From the NCBI RefSeq assembly GCF_003130255.1, contig NZ_NRCN01000002.1, forward strand, positions 248,001-312,000: a DNA stretch of 64,000 nucleotides. The letters are read 5' to 3'. Positions 8,747 through 19,400 of the stretch are shown here, in pieces. Under the pieces are notes generated by a model. The model was given only the letters and a program-made list of their open reading frames with translations. It was not told the DNA's origin and ran no database searches. The DNA comes from Aggregatibacter kilianii (GTDB lineage: Bacteria; Pseudomonadota; Gammaproteobacteria; Enterobacterales; Pasteurellaceae). The number at the start of each line of letters is the position of its first letter. Positions within the stretch are counted from its first letter, which is position 1. The position numbers were made by a program, and so were the translations under genes.

Positions 8747-9735
8747 TGTTTGGCAAAGCTTTTCGTTGGGGCGTTCCCCTGCTAGGACTGGCTTTCTTGT
8801 TATGGGGAAGCCTGTTTTTATACTACCCTATTGAAATTTCACCATTAGATGCGCTAAACGCCTTTTTCCCCAATGGCGATGAATTGGCCAAGATCACCGT
8901 GGTCGATTTACGCTTTCCGCGGGCGTTAGTGGCGATCGCATTAGGCGCCAATTTGGCAGTAGCCGGGGCATTATTACAAACCATCACCCGCAACCCACTA
9001 GCCTCACCAACGCTACTAAGCGTCAATTCCGGCGCAAGTTTGGCTATGGTAACGGCGAGTGCCATTAGCCCGGCCTTATTATCAGGCTATAGCATTGCCT
9101 TAGTGGCAAGTATCGGCGGTGGAATCAGCTGGTTGGTTGTAATGTTGATCAGCAACACGTGGAAAGACAGTAGTGGCGATCGCAGTCGCGTTATTTTGGC
9201 GGGGATTGCCGTCTCCTTATTATGTACTGCTCTTACCAAATTAGTGTTAATTATGTCGGAAGATCATGCCTTTGGCGTAATGAGTTGGCTTGCCGGCGGC
9301 ATTTCTCACGCCCGTTGGAACGAATGGCACACTATTTGGCCGTTTCTGCTATCGAGCGCTCTCTTTTGTCTCTTCTTTGCCAACCGATTAAATTTACTCA
9401 ATTTAAGCGACGAATCCGCTCAATCCTTGGGAATTAACCTGTTCCGTCTGCGTTGGTATGCCAATATCATGGCATTATTAATTGTGGGTTCAGCCGTTAG
9501 TGTAGCCGGCCCGGTCGCCTTTATCGGTTTGTTAATTCCACACTTAGCACGTTATTGGATCGGCTATGATTTACGAAAATCATTACCCATGTCCATGTTA
9601 TTAGGCGCCATTTTAATGTTGGGGGCTGATACCGTTGCCCGTGCTGTTGATTTCCCAAGTGAAGTGCCTGCCGGCGCCATTTTGGCCTTAATCGGTGCGC
9701 CAATCTTTGTATTATTTGCCAGAGGAAAACACTAA
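8746..9735 (+). CDS. fecC: Iron-chelate ABC transporter permease
   Basis: 329 aa integral membrane permease of the FecCD/BtuC family with about nine to ten helices. Family signatures are LRFPRALVAIALGANLAVAGALLQTITRNPLASPTLLSVNSGA near the N-terminus and VAGPVAFIGLLIPHLARYWIGYDLRKSLP near the C-terminus, which contacts the ATPase. Start and stop overlap its neighbours by one base each, so fecBCDE is one tightly coupled operon. Confidence 0.92.
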   Translation: MFGKAFRWGVPLLGLAFLLWGSLFLYYPIEISPLDALNAFFPNGDELAKITVVDLRFPRALVAIALGANLAVAGALLQTITRNPLASPTLLSVNSGASLAMVTASAISPALLSGYSIALVASIGGGISWLVVMLISNTWKDSSGDRSRVILAGIAVSLLCTALTKLVLIMSEDHAFGVMSWLAGGISHARWNEWHTIWPFLLSSALFCLFFANRLNLLNLSDESAQSLGINLFRLRWYANIMALLIVGSAVSVAGPVAFIGLLIPHLARYWIGYDLRKSLPMSMLLGAILMLGADTVARAVDFPSEVPAGAILALIGAPIFVLFARGKH

Positions 9736-10718
9736 TGCGCCGTTCTCATTCAGGATTCCGTGCAATCGGCTTTTACTTATCGGCACTCTGTACGGTCGCG
9801 ATATTATTTGTATTAAGCATTCGCTACGGCACTTACACGCTATCCTTTGATGAAATTAGCCAGGCCTTTCACCCTGACGATAAAAACTATTTCACTTTAA
9901 TGGAATACCGTCTGCCACGCGCGCTACTCGCCATTATTATCGGCGGCGCATTGGCCATTTCCGGGGTGTTGGTGCAAAGTGTCGTGCGTAATCCGTTGGC
10001 CTCTCCTGATATTTTAGGAATCAATAACGCCGCCGGTTTAGTCGCCGTTACCGTATTAATCTTCCTACCGAATTTAGCCTTTTACTGGCTACCGATTTTC
10101 GCCTTTATCGGCGGTGTTCTGTCTTTCATTTTGTTATGGATGATATGTGGTTTTAACTTCCGCCCGATCAAAATGGCCATTATCGGCGTAGCACTTTCTG
10201 CCCTATGGGCGGCAATCAGCCATTATTTAATGCTAACCAATCCGGTAGAAATCAACACGGCTATGCTTTGGCTAACCGGAAGTTTGTGGGGCAGAAGTTG
10301 GGCTTATGTCAATGTCGTTTTGCCTTGGTTGTTGGTGTTATTGCCGTTACCGTTTATTTTCTGCCGAGATTTGGACACTTTAGGTTTAGGTGAAAACAAA
10401 GCGGCCACCTTGGGAGTAAGCGTAAATAAAACGCAAATCTTGGTATTAGTGCTGGCTGTTGCGCTTTCCACCACAGCCGTCGCCATTTGCGGCCCCATCG
10501 CATTTCTCGGTTTAGTTGCACCGCACTTAGCACGCAAATTGGTCGGTGGACGTCACCGCACATTATTGCCGGCGGCCATGCTAATCGGCACGTTGTTATT
10601 ACAGATTTCCGATATTTTAGCGCGGGTTATCGATCCGCCGACAGAACTGCCCGCCGGTATTCTCACCGCCATTATCGGCGCCCCTTACTTCTTCTATTTA
10701 TTGATGAGAACGAAATAA
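9735..10718 (+). CDS. fecD: Iron-chelate ABC transporter permease
   Basis: 327 aa, second FecCD-family permease, paralogous to the preceding gene. It shows the same signatures: MEYRLPRALLAIIIGGALAISGVLVQSVVRNPLASPDILGINNAAG and AICGPIAFLGLVAPHLARKLVGGRHRTLLP. It pairs with FecC to form the inner-membrane channel. The stop codon overlaps the fecE ATG. Confidence 0.92.
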   Translation: MRRSHSGFRAIGFYLSALCTVAILFVLSIRYGTYTLSFDEISQAFHPDDKNYFTLMEYRLPRALLAIIIGGALAISGVLVQSVVRNPLASPDILGINNAAGLVAVTVLIFLPNLAFYWLPIFAFIGGVLSFILLWMICGFNFRPIKMAIIGVALSALWAAISHYLMLTNPVEINTAMLWLTGSLWGRSWAYVNVVLPWLLVLLPLPFIFCRDLDTLGLGENKAATLGVSVNKTQILVLVLAVALSTTAVAICGPIAFLGLVAPHLARKLVGGRHRTLLPAAMLIGTLLLQISDILARVIDPPTELPAGILTAIIGAPYFFYLLMRTK

Positions 10719-11485
10719 TGAGCATTGAGATCAATAAGTTACAATTAGGCTATCAAGATAAAACTATCGTACGGGATTTATCTCTCAACTTTCCGAGCAA
10801 CCAAATTATTGCCTTAATTGGCCCGAACGGGTGTGGCAAATCCACAACACTAAAAGCGGTGGCCCGTTTGCTCAAGCCTCGCCTAGGCACAATTACTCAC
10901 AAAGGCAAAGATATTTGGCAAAGCACCCCGAAAGAATACGCCAAACAATTAGCGTTCTTGCCACAACAACATTTGGTGCCGGAAGGCATTAAAGTACGTG
11001 AATTAATTGCTTACGGCCGTTCGCCTTATTTGAATTTGTGGGGCAAATTAAGTGATAAAGATGAGCAATTAGTGGCTTGGGCTATGGAACAAACCCACAC
11101 CGCGGAACTGGCGGAACATTTGGTATCGGATTTATCCGGCGGACAACAACAACGGGTTTTCTTAGCCATGACATTAGCGCAAGATGCAGAGCTTGTTCTG
11201 TTGGATGAACCAACCACTTATTTGGATCTCAACCGACAGGCGGAACTCATGGGCATGATGCGCCAAATGCAACAAAACGGCAAAACCGTCATTACAGTAC
11301 TCCATGATTTAAATCAGGCTTGTCGTTATTGTGATTATTTAATCGTTCTCAAAGACGGCAACCTTATGGCCCAAGGAACGCCTGACGAAGTGATGACAGA
11401 GCGGCTGTTAAAAGAGGTGTTTGATTTAGAGGTGGTGATTCACCGCGATCCGATTAGCCAAACACCAATGTTTATTTTGAAGTAA
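10718..11485 (+). CDS. fecE: Iron-chelate ABC transporter ATP-binding protein
   Basis: 255 aa ABC ATPase. Walker A is GPNGCGKST, the signature is LSGGQQQR, Walker B is LVLLDEPTTYLD, and the switch His lies in VLHDLNQA. I chose the ATG at 10718, which overlaps the fecD stop, because the protein starts MSIEINKLQLGY at the typical position; the open frame runs further upstream inside fecD. No outer-membrane receptor or TonB gene is in the window, so the import route across the outer membrane is encoded elsewhere. Confidence 0.93.
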   Translation: MSIEINKLQLGYQDKTIVRDLSLNFPSNQIIALIGPNGCGKSTTLKAVARLLKPRLGTITHKGKDIWQSTPKEYAKQLAFLPQQHLVPEGIKVRELIAYGRSPYLNLWGKLSDKDEQLVAWAMEQTHTAELAEHLVSDLSGGQQQRVFLAMTLAQDAELVLLDEPTTYLDLNRQAELMGMMRQMQQNGKTVITVLHDLNQACRYCDYLIVLKDGNLMAQGTPDEVMTERLLKEVFDLEVVIHRDPISQTPMFILK

Positions 11486-11488
11486 ATA

Positions 11489-11529
11489 AAGTGCGGTCAT
11501 AAAAAACATTTTATTTTTCGACCGCACTT
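11489..11529. terminator. Inverted uptake-signal pair acting as terminator between fecE and epmA
   Basis: AAGTGCGGT (11489-11497) and ACCGCACTT (11521-11529) form a perfect inverted repeat followed by TTTTAAC. It lies between two convergent genes and can serve both. A third uptake signal at 11560-11568 lies just before the epmA stop. Confidence 0.7.
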
Positions 11530-11568
11530 TTAACATTTAAAAAAACATCGCCATTGATGACCGCACTT

Positions 11569-12540
11569 TTAAGCGTTATCTATCGCAAAAGAAATCACGT
11601 CTTTAATGCTCTCCGTGCCCATGGCAATCATCAATAAACGATCAACGCCCAAAGCCACCCCTGAACAATTCGGAATTCCCGCCTGTAATGCAGCCAATAG
11701 GCGCGTATCAATGGCGCGCACAGGCAACCCCATTTTTTCCCGTTGCAGATTATCTTGCTGAAAGCGTCTTAATTGCTCGCGCGCATCAGACAATTCGTGG
11801 AAACCGTTAGCCATCTCCAATCCTTTATAATAAAACTCAAAACGTTCCGCCACACGCAAATCCTCCGAGCTGATTTGCGCTAAAGCCGCCTGACTTGCCG
11901 GGAAATGATACACCACTACCGGCGCCTCCTGCCCAATTTGCGGTTCCACTACCGTGCTAAATAAAAATTGTAATAAGGTGTCACGATTTTCATTTTCCGC
12001 CCCGATTAACTGATGTTTTTTCGCTTTTTCCGCCAATTCGGACAAGTCTGCCGATAATGGATCCAATCCCACGTATTGCTGGAAGGCAAATTGATAGCTC
12101 ATGCTTTCCGCCGGCGGGCATTCCAAAATTTGTTGTAATAAATCATCCACTTCGTTAATCAGGCGATACATATCAAAGTGCGGTCGATACCACTCCAACA
12201 TAGTAAATTCAGGGTTGTGTCGATTGCCCGCCTCTTCATTGCGGAACACTTTGCCGATTTGAAAAATAGGCCCGCTACCTGCCGCCAGCAAACGTTTCAT
12301 GTGATATTCCGGACTGGTAGAAAGCCACAGAGTTTTCGATTGCTCACCGAATGGTGAAATAAACTCCGTACTAAATGTTGCGAGATGCACATCCGTAACC
12401 CCAAATTCGCTTAACACCGGCGTTTCCACTTCCAACAAACCGCGATCGGTGAAAAATCGACGAATTTCCGCCAGTAATTTGGCACGGGTTAATAAATTTT
12501 TAACGGAGGCGGTAGGTTGCCATTGTTCTTGTTCAAACAT
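11569..12540 (-). CDS. epmA: Elongation factor P--(R)-beta-lysine ligase
   Basis: 323 aa, a LysRS-like catalytic core without the anticodon-binding domain, the usual EpmA/GenX/PoxA form. Class II synthetase motifs are visible: motif 2 [20 protein letters not shown] and motif 3 [11 protein letters not shown], plus [13 protein letters not shown]. The enzyme attaches beta-lysine to EF-P, which relieves ribosome stalling at polyproline. It is divergent from frdABCD, as in enterobacteria. Confidence 0.95.
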   Translation of the reverse strand: MFEQEQWQPTASVKNLLTRAKLLAEIRRFFTDRGLLEVETPVLSEFGVTDVHLATFSTEFISPFGEQSKTLWLSTSPEYHMKRLLAAGSGPIFQIGKVFRNEEAGNRHNPEFTMLEWYRPHFDMYRLINEVDDLLQQILECPPAESMSYQFAFQQYVGLDPLSADLSELAEKAKKHQLIGAENENRDTLLQFLFSTVVEPQIGQEAPVVVYHFPASQAALAQISSEDLRVAERFEFYYKGLEMANGFHELSDAREQLRRFQQDNLQREKMGLPVRAIDTRLLAALQAGIPNCSGVALGVDRLLMIAMGTESIKDVISFAIDNA

Positions 12541-12934
12541 AAAAATGCCTTTTCATTAGAAAATGAGGAGAAATGAATTTGTCGCTATTTTAAAGCAAAG
12601 TCGGCGGGAATACATAAAGTTATTGTTCGTCCTGACGGCACAAGATGTCTGTTTTAAAGGCCGATAGCAAAACCCGAAAAACGCCTTATTTTTCCGCCGC
12701 ACTTTTGTACCTTTTTCGTGATAATTTAGTTAAGAGAATGTTAATTATGAAGCAAAATGTAAACAACTCATTATTTACAGTAACTTTTTGAGGTAGATCA
12801 CGAAATCGTGACAAATTTCACAAAAATAGTTTTAATAAAAAAAAATAATGGCAAAATAATCTTACCCTAACAGTACCAAATAACTTTATTTCGGTATTTT
12901 CACTCAAATTTATCTCTTTACTTGGAGGAATATC
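12541..12934. promoter_or_regulatory. epmA-frdA intergenic region with FNR-like and CRP-like sites
   Basis: This 394-bp gap holds the frd promoter. TTGAG-GTAG-ATCAC (12788-12801) matches the FNR consensus TTGAT-N4-ATCAA at 8 of 10 bases. CGTGA-N6-TCACA (12807-12822) matches the CRP consensus at 9 of 10. The frdA ribosome-binding site GGAGGAA is at 12924-12930. Both sites fit the known anaerobic and catabolite control of fumarate reductase in this family; occupancy is inferred. Confidence 0.6.
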
Positions 12935-14743
12935 GTGCAAACTGTTAATGTCGATATCGCCATTGTTGGCGCCGGTGGCGGTGGTTTACGAGCGGCGATT
13001 GCTGCAGCTCAAGCTAATCCTAACCTTAAAATTGCATTAGTCTCAAAAGTTTACCCAATGCGTAGTCATACCGTTGCGGCAGAAGGTGGTGCAGCAGCCG
13101 TCATCAAAGAAGAAGACTCTTACGACAAACACTTTCAAGATACTGTTGCCGGTGGTGACTGGCTCTGTGAACAAGACGTTGTAGAATATTTTGTTGAACA
13201 CTCACCGGTAGAAATGACCCAGCTTGAACGTTGGGGCTGTCCTTGGAGCCGTAAAGTTGATGGTGACGTAAACGTGCGTCGTTTCGGCGGAATGAAAATC
13301 GAGCGAACTTGGTTCGCCGCCGATAAAACCGGTTTCCACTTATTGCACACTCTCTTCCAAACTTCTATTCAATTCCCGCAAATTGTACGTTTCGATGAAC
13401 ACTTCGTACTTGATATTTTAGTTGATGATGGCCATGCCCGCGGTATGGTTGCCATGAATATGATGGAAGGTTCTTTAGTACAAATTAACGCCAATGCTGT
13501 TGTTATCGCCACAGGCGGTGGTTGTCGTGCATTCCGTTTCAATACCAACGGCGGTATCGTTACCGGTGACGGTTTATCAATGGCTTATCGCCACGGTGTA
13601 CCGTTGCGTGATATGGAATTCGTGCAATATCACCCAACCGGCTTGCCGAACACCGGTATTTTAATGACTGAAGGTTGTCGTGGTGAGGGCGGTATTTTGG
13701 TGAATAAAGACGGCTATCGTTATCTTCAAGACTACGGTTTGGGACCGGAAACGCCAATTGGTAAACCACAAAATAAATATATGGAATTAGGCCCGCGCGA
13801 TAAAGTATCCCAAGCGTTCTGGCAAGAATGGCGCAAAGGTAATACATTAAAAACCGCCAAAGGCGTTGATGTAGTACATTTGGATTTGCGTCACCTTGGA
13901 GAACAATATTTACACGAACGTTTACCGTTTATTTGTGAATTGGCAAAAGCCTATGAAGGCGTGGATCCGGCTCAAGCCCCGATTCCTGTGCGCCCTGTAG
14001 TGCACTACACCATGGGTGGTATTGAAGTAGACTTCAACAGTGAAACCCGTATTAAAGGCTTATTTGCCGTGGGTGAATGTGCCTCTTCCGGTTTACACGG
14101 CGCTAACCGTTTAGGTTCCAACTCATTAGCCGAATTAGTGGTATTAGGTCGTGTTGCCGGCGAATATGCAGCACAACGTGCAGTGGAAGCCAAACCAGGC
14201 AACCAAAGTGCAATTGACGCTCAAGCACAAGATGTTGTTAAACGCTTAAATGACTTATTTGCCCAGGAAGGTACAGAATCTTGGTCTGAAATTCGTGATG
14301 AAATGGGTCAAGCAATGGAAGAAGGCTGCGGTATTTATCGTACACAAGAAAGTATGCAACAAGCCGTTGATAAAATTGCTGAATTGAAAGAGCGTTTTAA
14401 ACGTGTTCATGTATCCGACCGCTCCAGCGTATTTAATACCAACTTATTATACACCGTTGAACTAGGCTACATTTTGGACGTAGCACAATCTATTGCCAAT
14501 TCTGCTATTGAACGTAAAGAATCTCGTGGTGCACACCAACGTTTAGACTACACTGAGCGTGACGATGTGAACTACTTAAAACACACCTTGGCGTTCTATA
14601 ACGAAGACGGCGCACCACGCATTGAATACAGCCCGGTAAAAATCACCAAATCTCAACCGGCAAAACGTGTTTATGGTGCGGAAGCAGAAGCAGCCGAAGC
14701 TGCAGCTAAGGCGAAAGAACAAGCTCAAGCAGGTAAGGAGTAA
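12935..14743 (+). CDS. frdA: Fumarate reductase flavoprotein subunit
   Basis: 602 aa catalytic subunit of quinol:fumarate reductase. FAD-binding motif [11 protein letters not shown]; His45 in [10 protein letters not shown] is the covalent FAD attachment site; active-site segments [21 protein letters not shown] and [20 protein letters not shown] near residue 390. The start is GTG at 12935 behind GGAGGAA. The C-terminus carries an Ala/Glu-rich tail ([21 protein letters not shown]). It heads the frdABCD operon, which uses fumarate as terminal acceptor in anaerobic respiration. Confidence 0.97.
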   Translation: MQTVNVDIAIVGAGGGGLRAAIAAAQANPNLKIALVSKVYPMRSHTVAAEGGAAAVIKEEDSYDKHFQDTVAGGDWLCEQDVVEYFVEHSPVEMTQLERWGCPWSRKVDGDVNVRRFGGMKIERTWFAADKTGFHLLHTLFQTSIQFPQIVRFDEHFVLDILVDDGHARGMVAMNMMEGSLVQINANAVVIATGGGCRAFRFNTNGGIVTGDGLSMAYRHGVPLRDMEFVQYHPTGLPNTGILMTEGCRGEGGILVNKDGYRYLQDYGLGPETPIGKPQNKYMELGPRDKVSQAFWQEWRKGNTLKTAKGVDVVHLDLRHLGEQYLHERLPFICELAKAYEGVDPAQAPIPVRPVVHYTMGGIEVDFNSETRIKGLFAVGECASSGLHGANRLGSNSLAELVVLGRVAGEYAAQRAVEAKPGNQSAIDAQAQDVVKRLNDLFAQEGTESWSEIRDEMGQAMEEGCGIYRTQESMQQAVDKIAELKERFKRVHVSDRSSVFNTNLLYTVELGYILDVAQSIANSAIERKESRGAHQRLDYTERDDVNYLKHTLAFYNEDGAPRIEYSPVKITKSQPAKRVYGAEAEAAEAAAKAKEQAQAGKE

Positions 14744-14747
14744 TAAC

Positions 14748-15518
14748 ATGGCCGAACAATCAATCATGAACGTTGAAATTCTACGTTACAACCCAGAAGT
14801 TGACAAAGAGCCACACTTGAAAACCTATCAAGTGCCTTACGATAGCCAGACCTCATTACTTGACGCTTTAGGCTATATTAAAGATAAACTTGAACCTGAG
14901 CTTTCTTATCGTTGGTCATGCCGTATGGCGATCTGCGGTTCTTGTGGCATGATGGTAAACAACATTCCAAAACTGGCATGTAAAACCTTCTTGCGTGACT
15001 ACAGTGGTCATATGCGTATTGAAGCCTTAGCAAACTTCCCGATTGAACGCGACTTAATCGTTGACTTAAGTCACTTCATTGAAAGTTTGGAAGCCATCAA
15101 ACCTTATGTGATCGGTAACCAAGCGCCTGAGTTAGACGGTAAACCGCATCCGTCTAAAGAATTAGCTAAAAGCCGTACTAAACAAACGCCTGCGCAATTG
15201 GAAAAATACCGTCAGTTCTCTATGTGTATTAACTGTGGCTTATGCTATGCCGCCTGCCCACAATTCGGTTTAAACCCTGAATTTGTCGGTCCGGCCGTAT
15301 TAACTTTAGGTCATCGTTATAACTTAGATAACCGTGATCACGGCAAGGCAGAACGGATGAAAATCATGAATGGTGAAAACGGCGTTTGGTCTTGTACCTT
15401 TGTAGGTGCTTGCTCCGAAGTGTGTCCAAAACACGTTGGCCCGGCCACTGCCATTAACCAGGGCAAATTAGAAAGTGCCAAAGATTATCTCATTTCTATG
15501 CTTAAACCGAAGGCGTAA
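14748..15518 (+). CDS. frdB: Fumarate reductase iron-sulfur subunit
   Basis: 256 aa. The plant-type ferredoxin half has the [2Fe-2S] ligands in [12 protein letters not shown] plus a distal Cys (LACKTF). The C-terminal half holds [14 protein letters not shown] and [15 protein letters not shown] for the [4Fe-4S] and [3Fe-4S] clusters. It carries electrons from menaquinol at FrdCD to FrdA. I chose the ATG at 14748 behind AAGGAG; the open frame begins inside frdA. Confidence 0.97.
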   Translation: MAEQSIMNVEILRYNPEVDKEPHLKTYQVPYDSQTSLLDALGYIKDKLEPELSYRWSCRMAICGSCGMMVNNIPKLACKTFLRDYSGHMRIEALANFPIERDLIVDLSHFIESLEAIKPYVIGNQAPELDGKPHPSKELAKSRTKQTPAQLEKYRQFSMCINCGLCYAACPQFGLNPEFVGPAVLTLGHRYNLDNRDHGKAERMKIMNGENGVWSCTFVGACSEVCPKHVGPATAINQGKLESAKDYLISMLKPKA

Positions 15519-15529
15519 GGGGAAAGATT

Positions 15530-15922
15530 ATGACAACAACAGTAAGTAAACGTAAAAAATATGTCCGTGAAATGACCCCGACTTGGTGGAAAAGTTGGGA
15601 TTTCTACAAGTTCTATATGCTACGCGAAGCTACTGCCGTTCCAACAGTTTGGTTCAGCTTAGTATTACTTTATGGCGTCATTTGCTTAGGCAAAGCGGAC
15701 GGATTTGTTATGAACTTCATTCCGTTCTTACAAAATCCAATCGTGGTTATTCTGAACATTATCTCACTGGCCGCCTTATTGCTCCACGCTGTCACACTAT
15801 TCGATATGACGGGTGAAGTGATGTCCGGCACGACAGGCTTGCCCGCAAAACTAATTAAAAACGCTTTGCGCGGAATGTTTGTGGGTGTCACCGTATTGGC
15901 TTTAGTGTTAGTATTCATTTAG
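15530..15922 (+). CDS. frdC: Fumarate reductase membrane anchor subunit C
   Basis: 130 aa with three transmembrane helices. The motif MTPTWWKSWDFYKFYMLREATAVPTVWFSLVLLYG matches FrdC (the Glu in REATA lies near the quinol site in E. coli). It lies 11 bp downstream of frdB behind AGGGGAAAG-like sequence. Confidence 0.96.
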   Translation: MTTTVSKRKKYVREMTPTWWKSWDFYKFYMLREATAVPTVWFSLVLLYGVICLGKADGFVMNFIPFLQNPIVVILNIISLAALLLHAVTLFDMTGEVMSGTTGLPAKLIKNALRGMFVGVTVLALVLVFI

Positions 15923-15931
15923 GGGGAAGAC

Positions 15932-16276
15932 ATGGTTAATCAAAATCCAAAACGCTCAAACGAACCACCTGTCTGGTTAATGTTTAGTGCAGGTGGCATG
16001 ATAAGCGGACTTGCCTTCCCGGTATTAATTCTTATCCTCGGTTTGCTATTACCTTTTGGCCTTGTCAGCCCGGATAACATCATCGCCTTTGCACACCACT
16101 GGGTGGGTAAATTGGTTATTCTGGCTCTTACCATTTTCCCAATGTGGGCAGGCTTACACCGCGTCCATCACGGTATGCACGATGTTAAAGTCCATGTGCC
16201 TGCCGGCGGATTTATTTTCTATGGCCTAGCCACGCTTTACAGCATTATCGTGCTATTTGCCGTATGTAATATCTAA
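15932..16276 (+). CDS. frdD: Fumarate reductase membrane anchor subunit D
   Basis: 114 aa with three transmembrane helices. It begins MVNQNPKRSNEPPVWLMFSAGGMISGLAFP, as FrdD does, and carries the conserved GLHRVHHGMHDVKVHVP segment. It is the last gene of the frd operon; a strong terminator follows. Confidence 0.96.
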   Translation: MVNQNPKRSNEPPVWLMFSAGGMISGLAFPVLILILGLLLPFGLVSPDNIIAFAHHWVGKLVILALTIFPMWAGLHRVHHGMHDVKVHVPAGGFIFYGLATLYSIIVLFAVCNI

Positions 16277-16293
16277 AGTCGCATTTCAAATAA

Positions 16294-16322
16294 AAACTCC
16301 CTCAATATAGGGAGTTTTTTTA
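16294..16322 (+). terminator. Terminator of the frdABCD operon
   Basis: AAACTCCCT (16294-16302) pairs with AGGGAGTTT (16309-16317) and a T-run follows. Confidence 0.9.
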
Positions 16323-16486
16323 TTTTAACCGCTCTTCAGTATGTAGAACATTCAATCCGTACCTATACAAACAATAAATCCCTATTTTTTATGTGACTTC
16401 AATCACAAATCCTCAAAAAAGTCATTTACTAAATAAACATAGCATCTATATTTTGGTAACAATTAGATAACAAAAGGAGGCATCTT

Positions 16487-19400
16487 ATGCAATTCACATT
16501 AGCAAAACAATATAGCACGATTCGCCAAGCTATCACAGCAAACTATCGTTTAGATGAGAAAAGTGCGGTCGATTCTTTAGTGAAAACATTAGATTTTTCT
16601 CCTGAACAAGAACAACGCATCACTGACAATGCTATTAAGTTAATTAAAAAATTACGCCAACTTAAACAAAAACAATATGGCGCAGATGCTTTAATGCAAG
16701 AATTTTCATTAAGCAGTGAAGAAGGGGTGGCGTTAATGTGCTTGGCTGAAGCTTTGTTGCGTATTCCAGATGCACAAACCCGTGATGATTTGATTTATGA
16801 GAAATTGCAGGAAGGGAACTGGAAATCTCACATTGGCAATTCCAATTCATTCTTCATCAATGCAGCCAGTTACGGCCTACTGTTTGGTAAAAAAATCAGC
16901 GAAAGTTTGGATGAAAACAGTTTATCGAATGCGCTCACCCGTAGTTTTTCCCGTTTGTCTGCGCCCATTATGCGTATGGCAATTATCAAATCCATGCAGA
17001 TTTTGGGTAAACAGTTCGTTACCGGCGTGACCATGCAAGAAGCGTTACAAAATATTAAACCACGCTACGAAAAAGGTTTTACATTCTCTTTTGATATGTT
17101 GGGCGAAGCTGCCATGACAGAAGCTGATGCACAACGCTATTTCAACGACTATTTACACGCGATTGAAGAAGTAGGCAAAGACGCAGCAGGCCGTACCATT
17201 TATAACGGCAACAGTGTTTCCGTCAAACTTTCTGCGATTCACCCGAAATATAGCCGAGCTAAATACGATCGCACCATCAATGAGCTTTACCCTCGTCTAA
17301 AAGAACTCTTCTTATTAGCGAAAAAATACAACATCAGTATCAATATTGATGCGGAAGAAGCCAGTCGTTTAGAGCTTTCCCTCGATCTTGTCGAAAAATT
17401 ATTAGATGAACCGGAATTACAAGGCTACAAAGGCATTGGTTTCGTAGTACAAGCTTACTCCAAACGCTGTCCATTTGTGTTGGATTATTTGATTAATTTA
17501 GCCCGAGAAAAACAAAGCTATTTAATGATCCGCCTTGTTAAAGGGGCTTATTGGGATAGCGAAATCAAATGGGCACAAGCGGATGGTTTGGACGACTTCC
17601 CGCTTTACACACGCAAAAATCATACCGATATTTCTTATATTGCTTGTGCGAAAAAATTATTTGCCGCGCAAGATGTCATTTATCCGCAATTTGCCACCCA
17701 TAACGTGCAAACCATGTGCACGATTCACGAATTAGGACAAGATAAAAACTTTGAATTCCAATGCTTACACGGCATGGGAGAAACCCTTTATGACAATATT
17801 GTGGGGAAAGAAAATCTGAATCGACAAGTCCGCGTCTATGCGCCTGTGGGCACGCACGCCACATTATTAGCCTATTTAGTCCGCCGTCTCTTAGAAAACG
17901 GTGCCAACTCCTCTTTCGTCCACCAGTTGGTTGATGAAAACATTCCGGTCGAACAACTCGTCACACCACCGTGGAAACTTTATGCCAAATCTCATGGTGA
18001 GCCGAATAAGTCTGTTCTCAAGCCGTTAGAATTATTTAAAAACCGTAAAAACTCCGCCGGTTTCGATCTGAACAATGAACTGGAATTAACAAGATTAGAA
18101 CAAGCGCTTAATGCGGCAACCATTGAAAATGCTGTGTCTTTAGTCGCATTTGAAAATGGCGAAAATGCCCCTGCCCATCAAATCACTAATCCGGCAAATC
18201 TCAATGAAACTGTCGCAGAAGTCGCCTTTTTAACCGTAAATCAGGCGGAAAAGGCTTTTGCCGCAGCCGACAATACGCAATGGAAAGCTAAAAGTGCGGT
18301 GGAAAAAGCCAACGTTTTACGCAATGCCGCCGACTTATATGAAGAACATTTCGGCTTGTTGATGAAACTCGCTGTGGTTGAAGCAGGCAAAACCTTGCCA
18401 AATGCCATTGCCGAATTGCGTGAAGCCGTGGATTTCTTACGCTATTACGCCGTTCAATTAGAACAGTTAGCAACACAAAATCACCTCGCCGAATCTCGTG
18501 GAAAAGTGCTTTGTATTTCTCCATGGAACTTCCCGTTAGCCATTTTCACCGGGCAAATTGCCGCCTCTTTAGCGGCAGGCAATGCAGTGATTGCAAAACC
18601 GGCAGAACAAACCTCATTAATTGCGTATGCCGCCGTAAAACTGTTACACCAAGCAGGCATCCCGAAAGAAACCCTACAACTGGTTTTAGGTGCGGGGGAT
18701 TTGGGGGCTGCGTTAGTCCAACAAGCTTTTGATGGGGTGGTATTTACCGGTTCAACAGAAGTGGCCAAACTCATTGAACAACGTCTGGCATTGGCAGATA
18801 ACGATCCGGTGTTGATTGCGGAAACCGGCGGTCAAAACGTCCTTGTTGTTGACTCTTCAGCCTTACCGGAACAAGTCGTTGCCGATGTTCTCAGCTCGGC
18901 CTTTGACTCGGCAGGTCAACGTTGTTCCGCATTACGCATCTTATTGTTACAAGAGGATGTGGCGGATCACTATTACAAGATGATCACCGAAGCTATTAAA
19001 GAATTGAGTTTAGGCGACCCACGTTTATTGGCTACCGACATTGGACCGGTGATTGATGAAGAAGCCAAACAAAATCTTGAAAACCACAAAGAAAGCATGC
19101 GCAAAGTCGCCCGTGCTTATGCGGAAATCGATACACCGACCCAAGGGCATTTCGTGGCGCCGAGTGTGTATTTGTTGGATAACCTGGATCAACTCCAACG
19201 CGAAGTCTTCGGCCCGATTTTACACATCGTACGTTATAAAAAAGATAACTTGCTCAATGTCCTTAAAGCGGTAAATGAAAAAGGGTATGCACTGACCGGT
19301 GGTTGCCATACCCGTATTCGCAAACAGATGGATATGGTGGAACGCCACTTAAACTGCGGTAACTTCTATATCAACCGTAATATTGTAGGGGCGGTGGTTG

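Noticed and set aside
10487-10717. N-terminal extension of FecE into fecD
   Set aside because: The extension is in another frame of the fecD coding region; the ATG at 10718 gives the normal ABC ATPase start and the TAATG overlap.
12695-12705. Additional uptake signal upstream of epmA
   Set aside because: The sequence is GCCGCACTT, one base off the exact core, so it was not counted.
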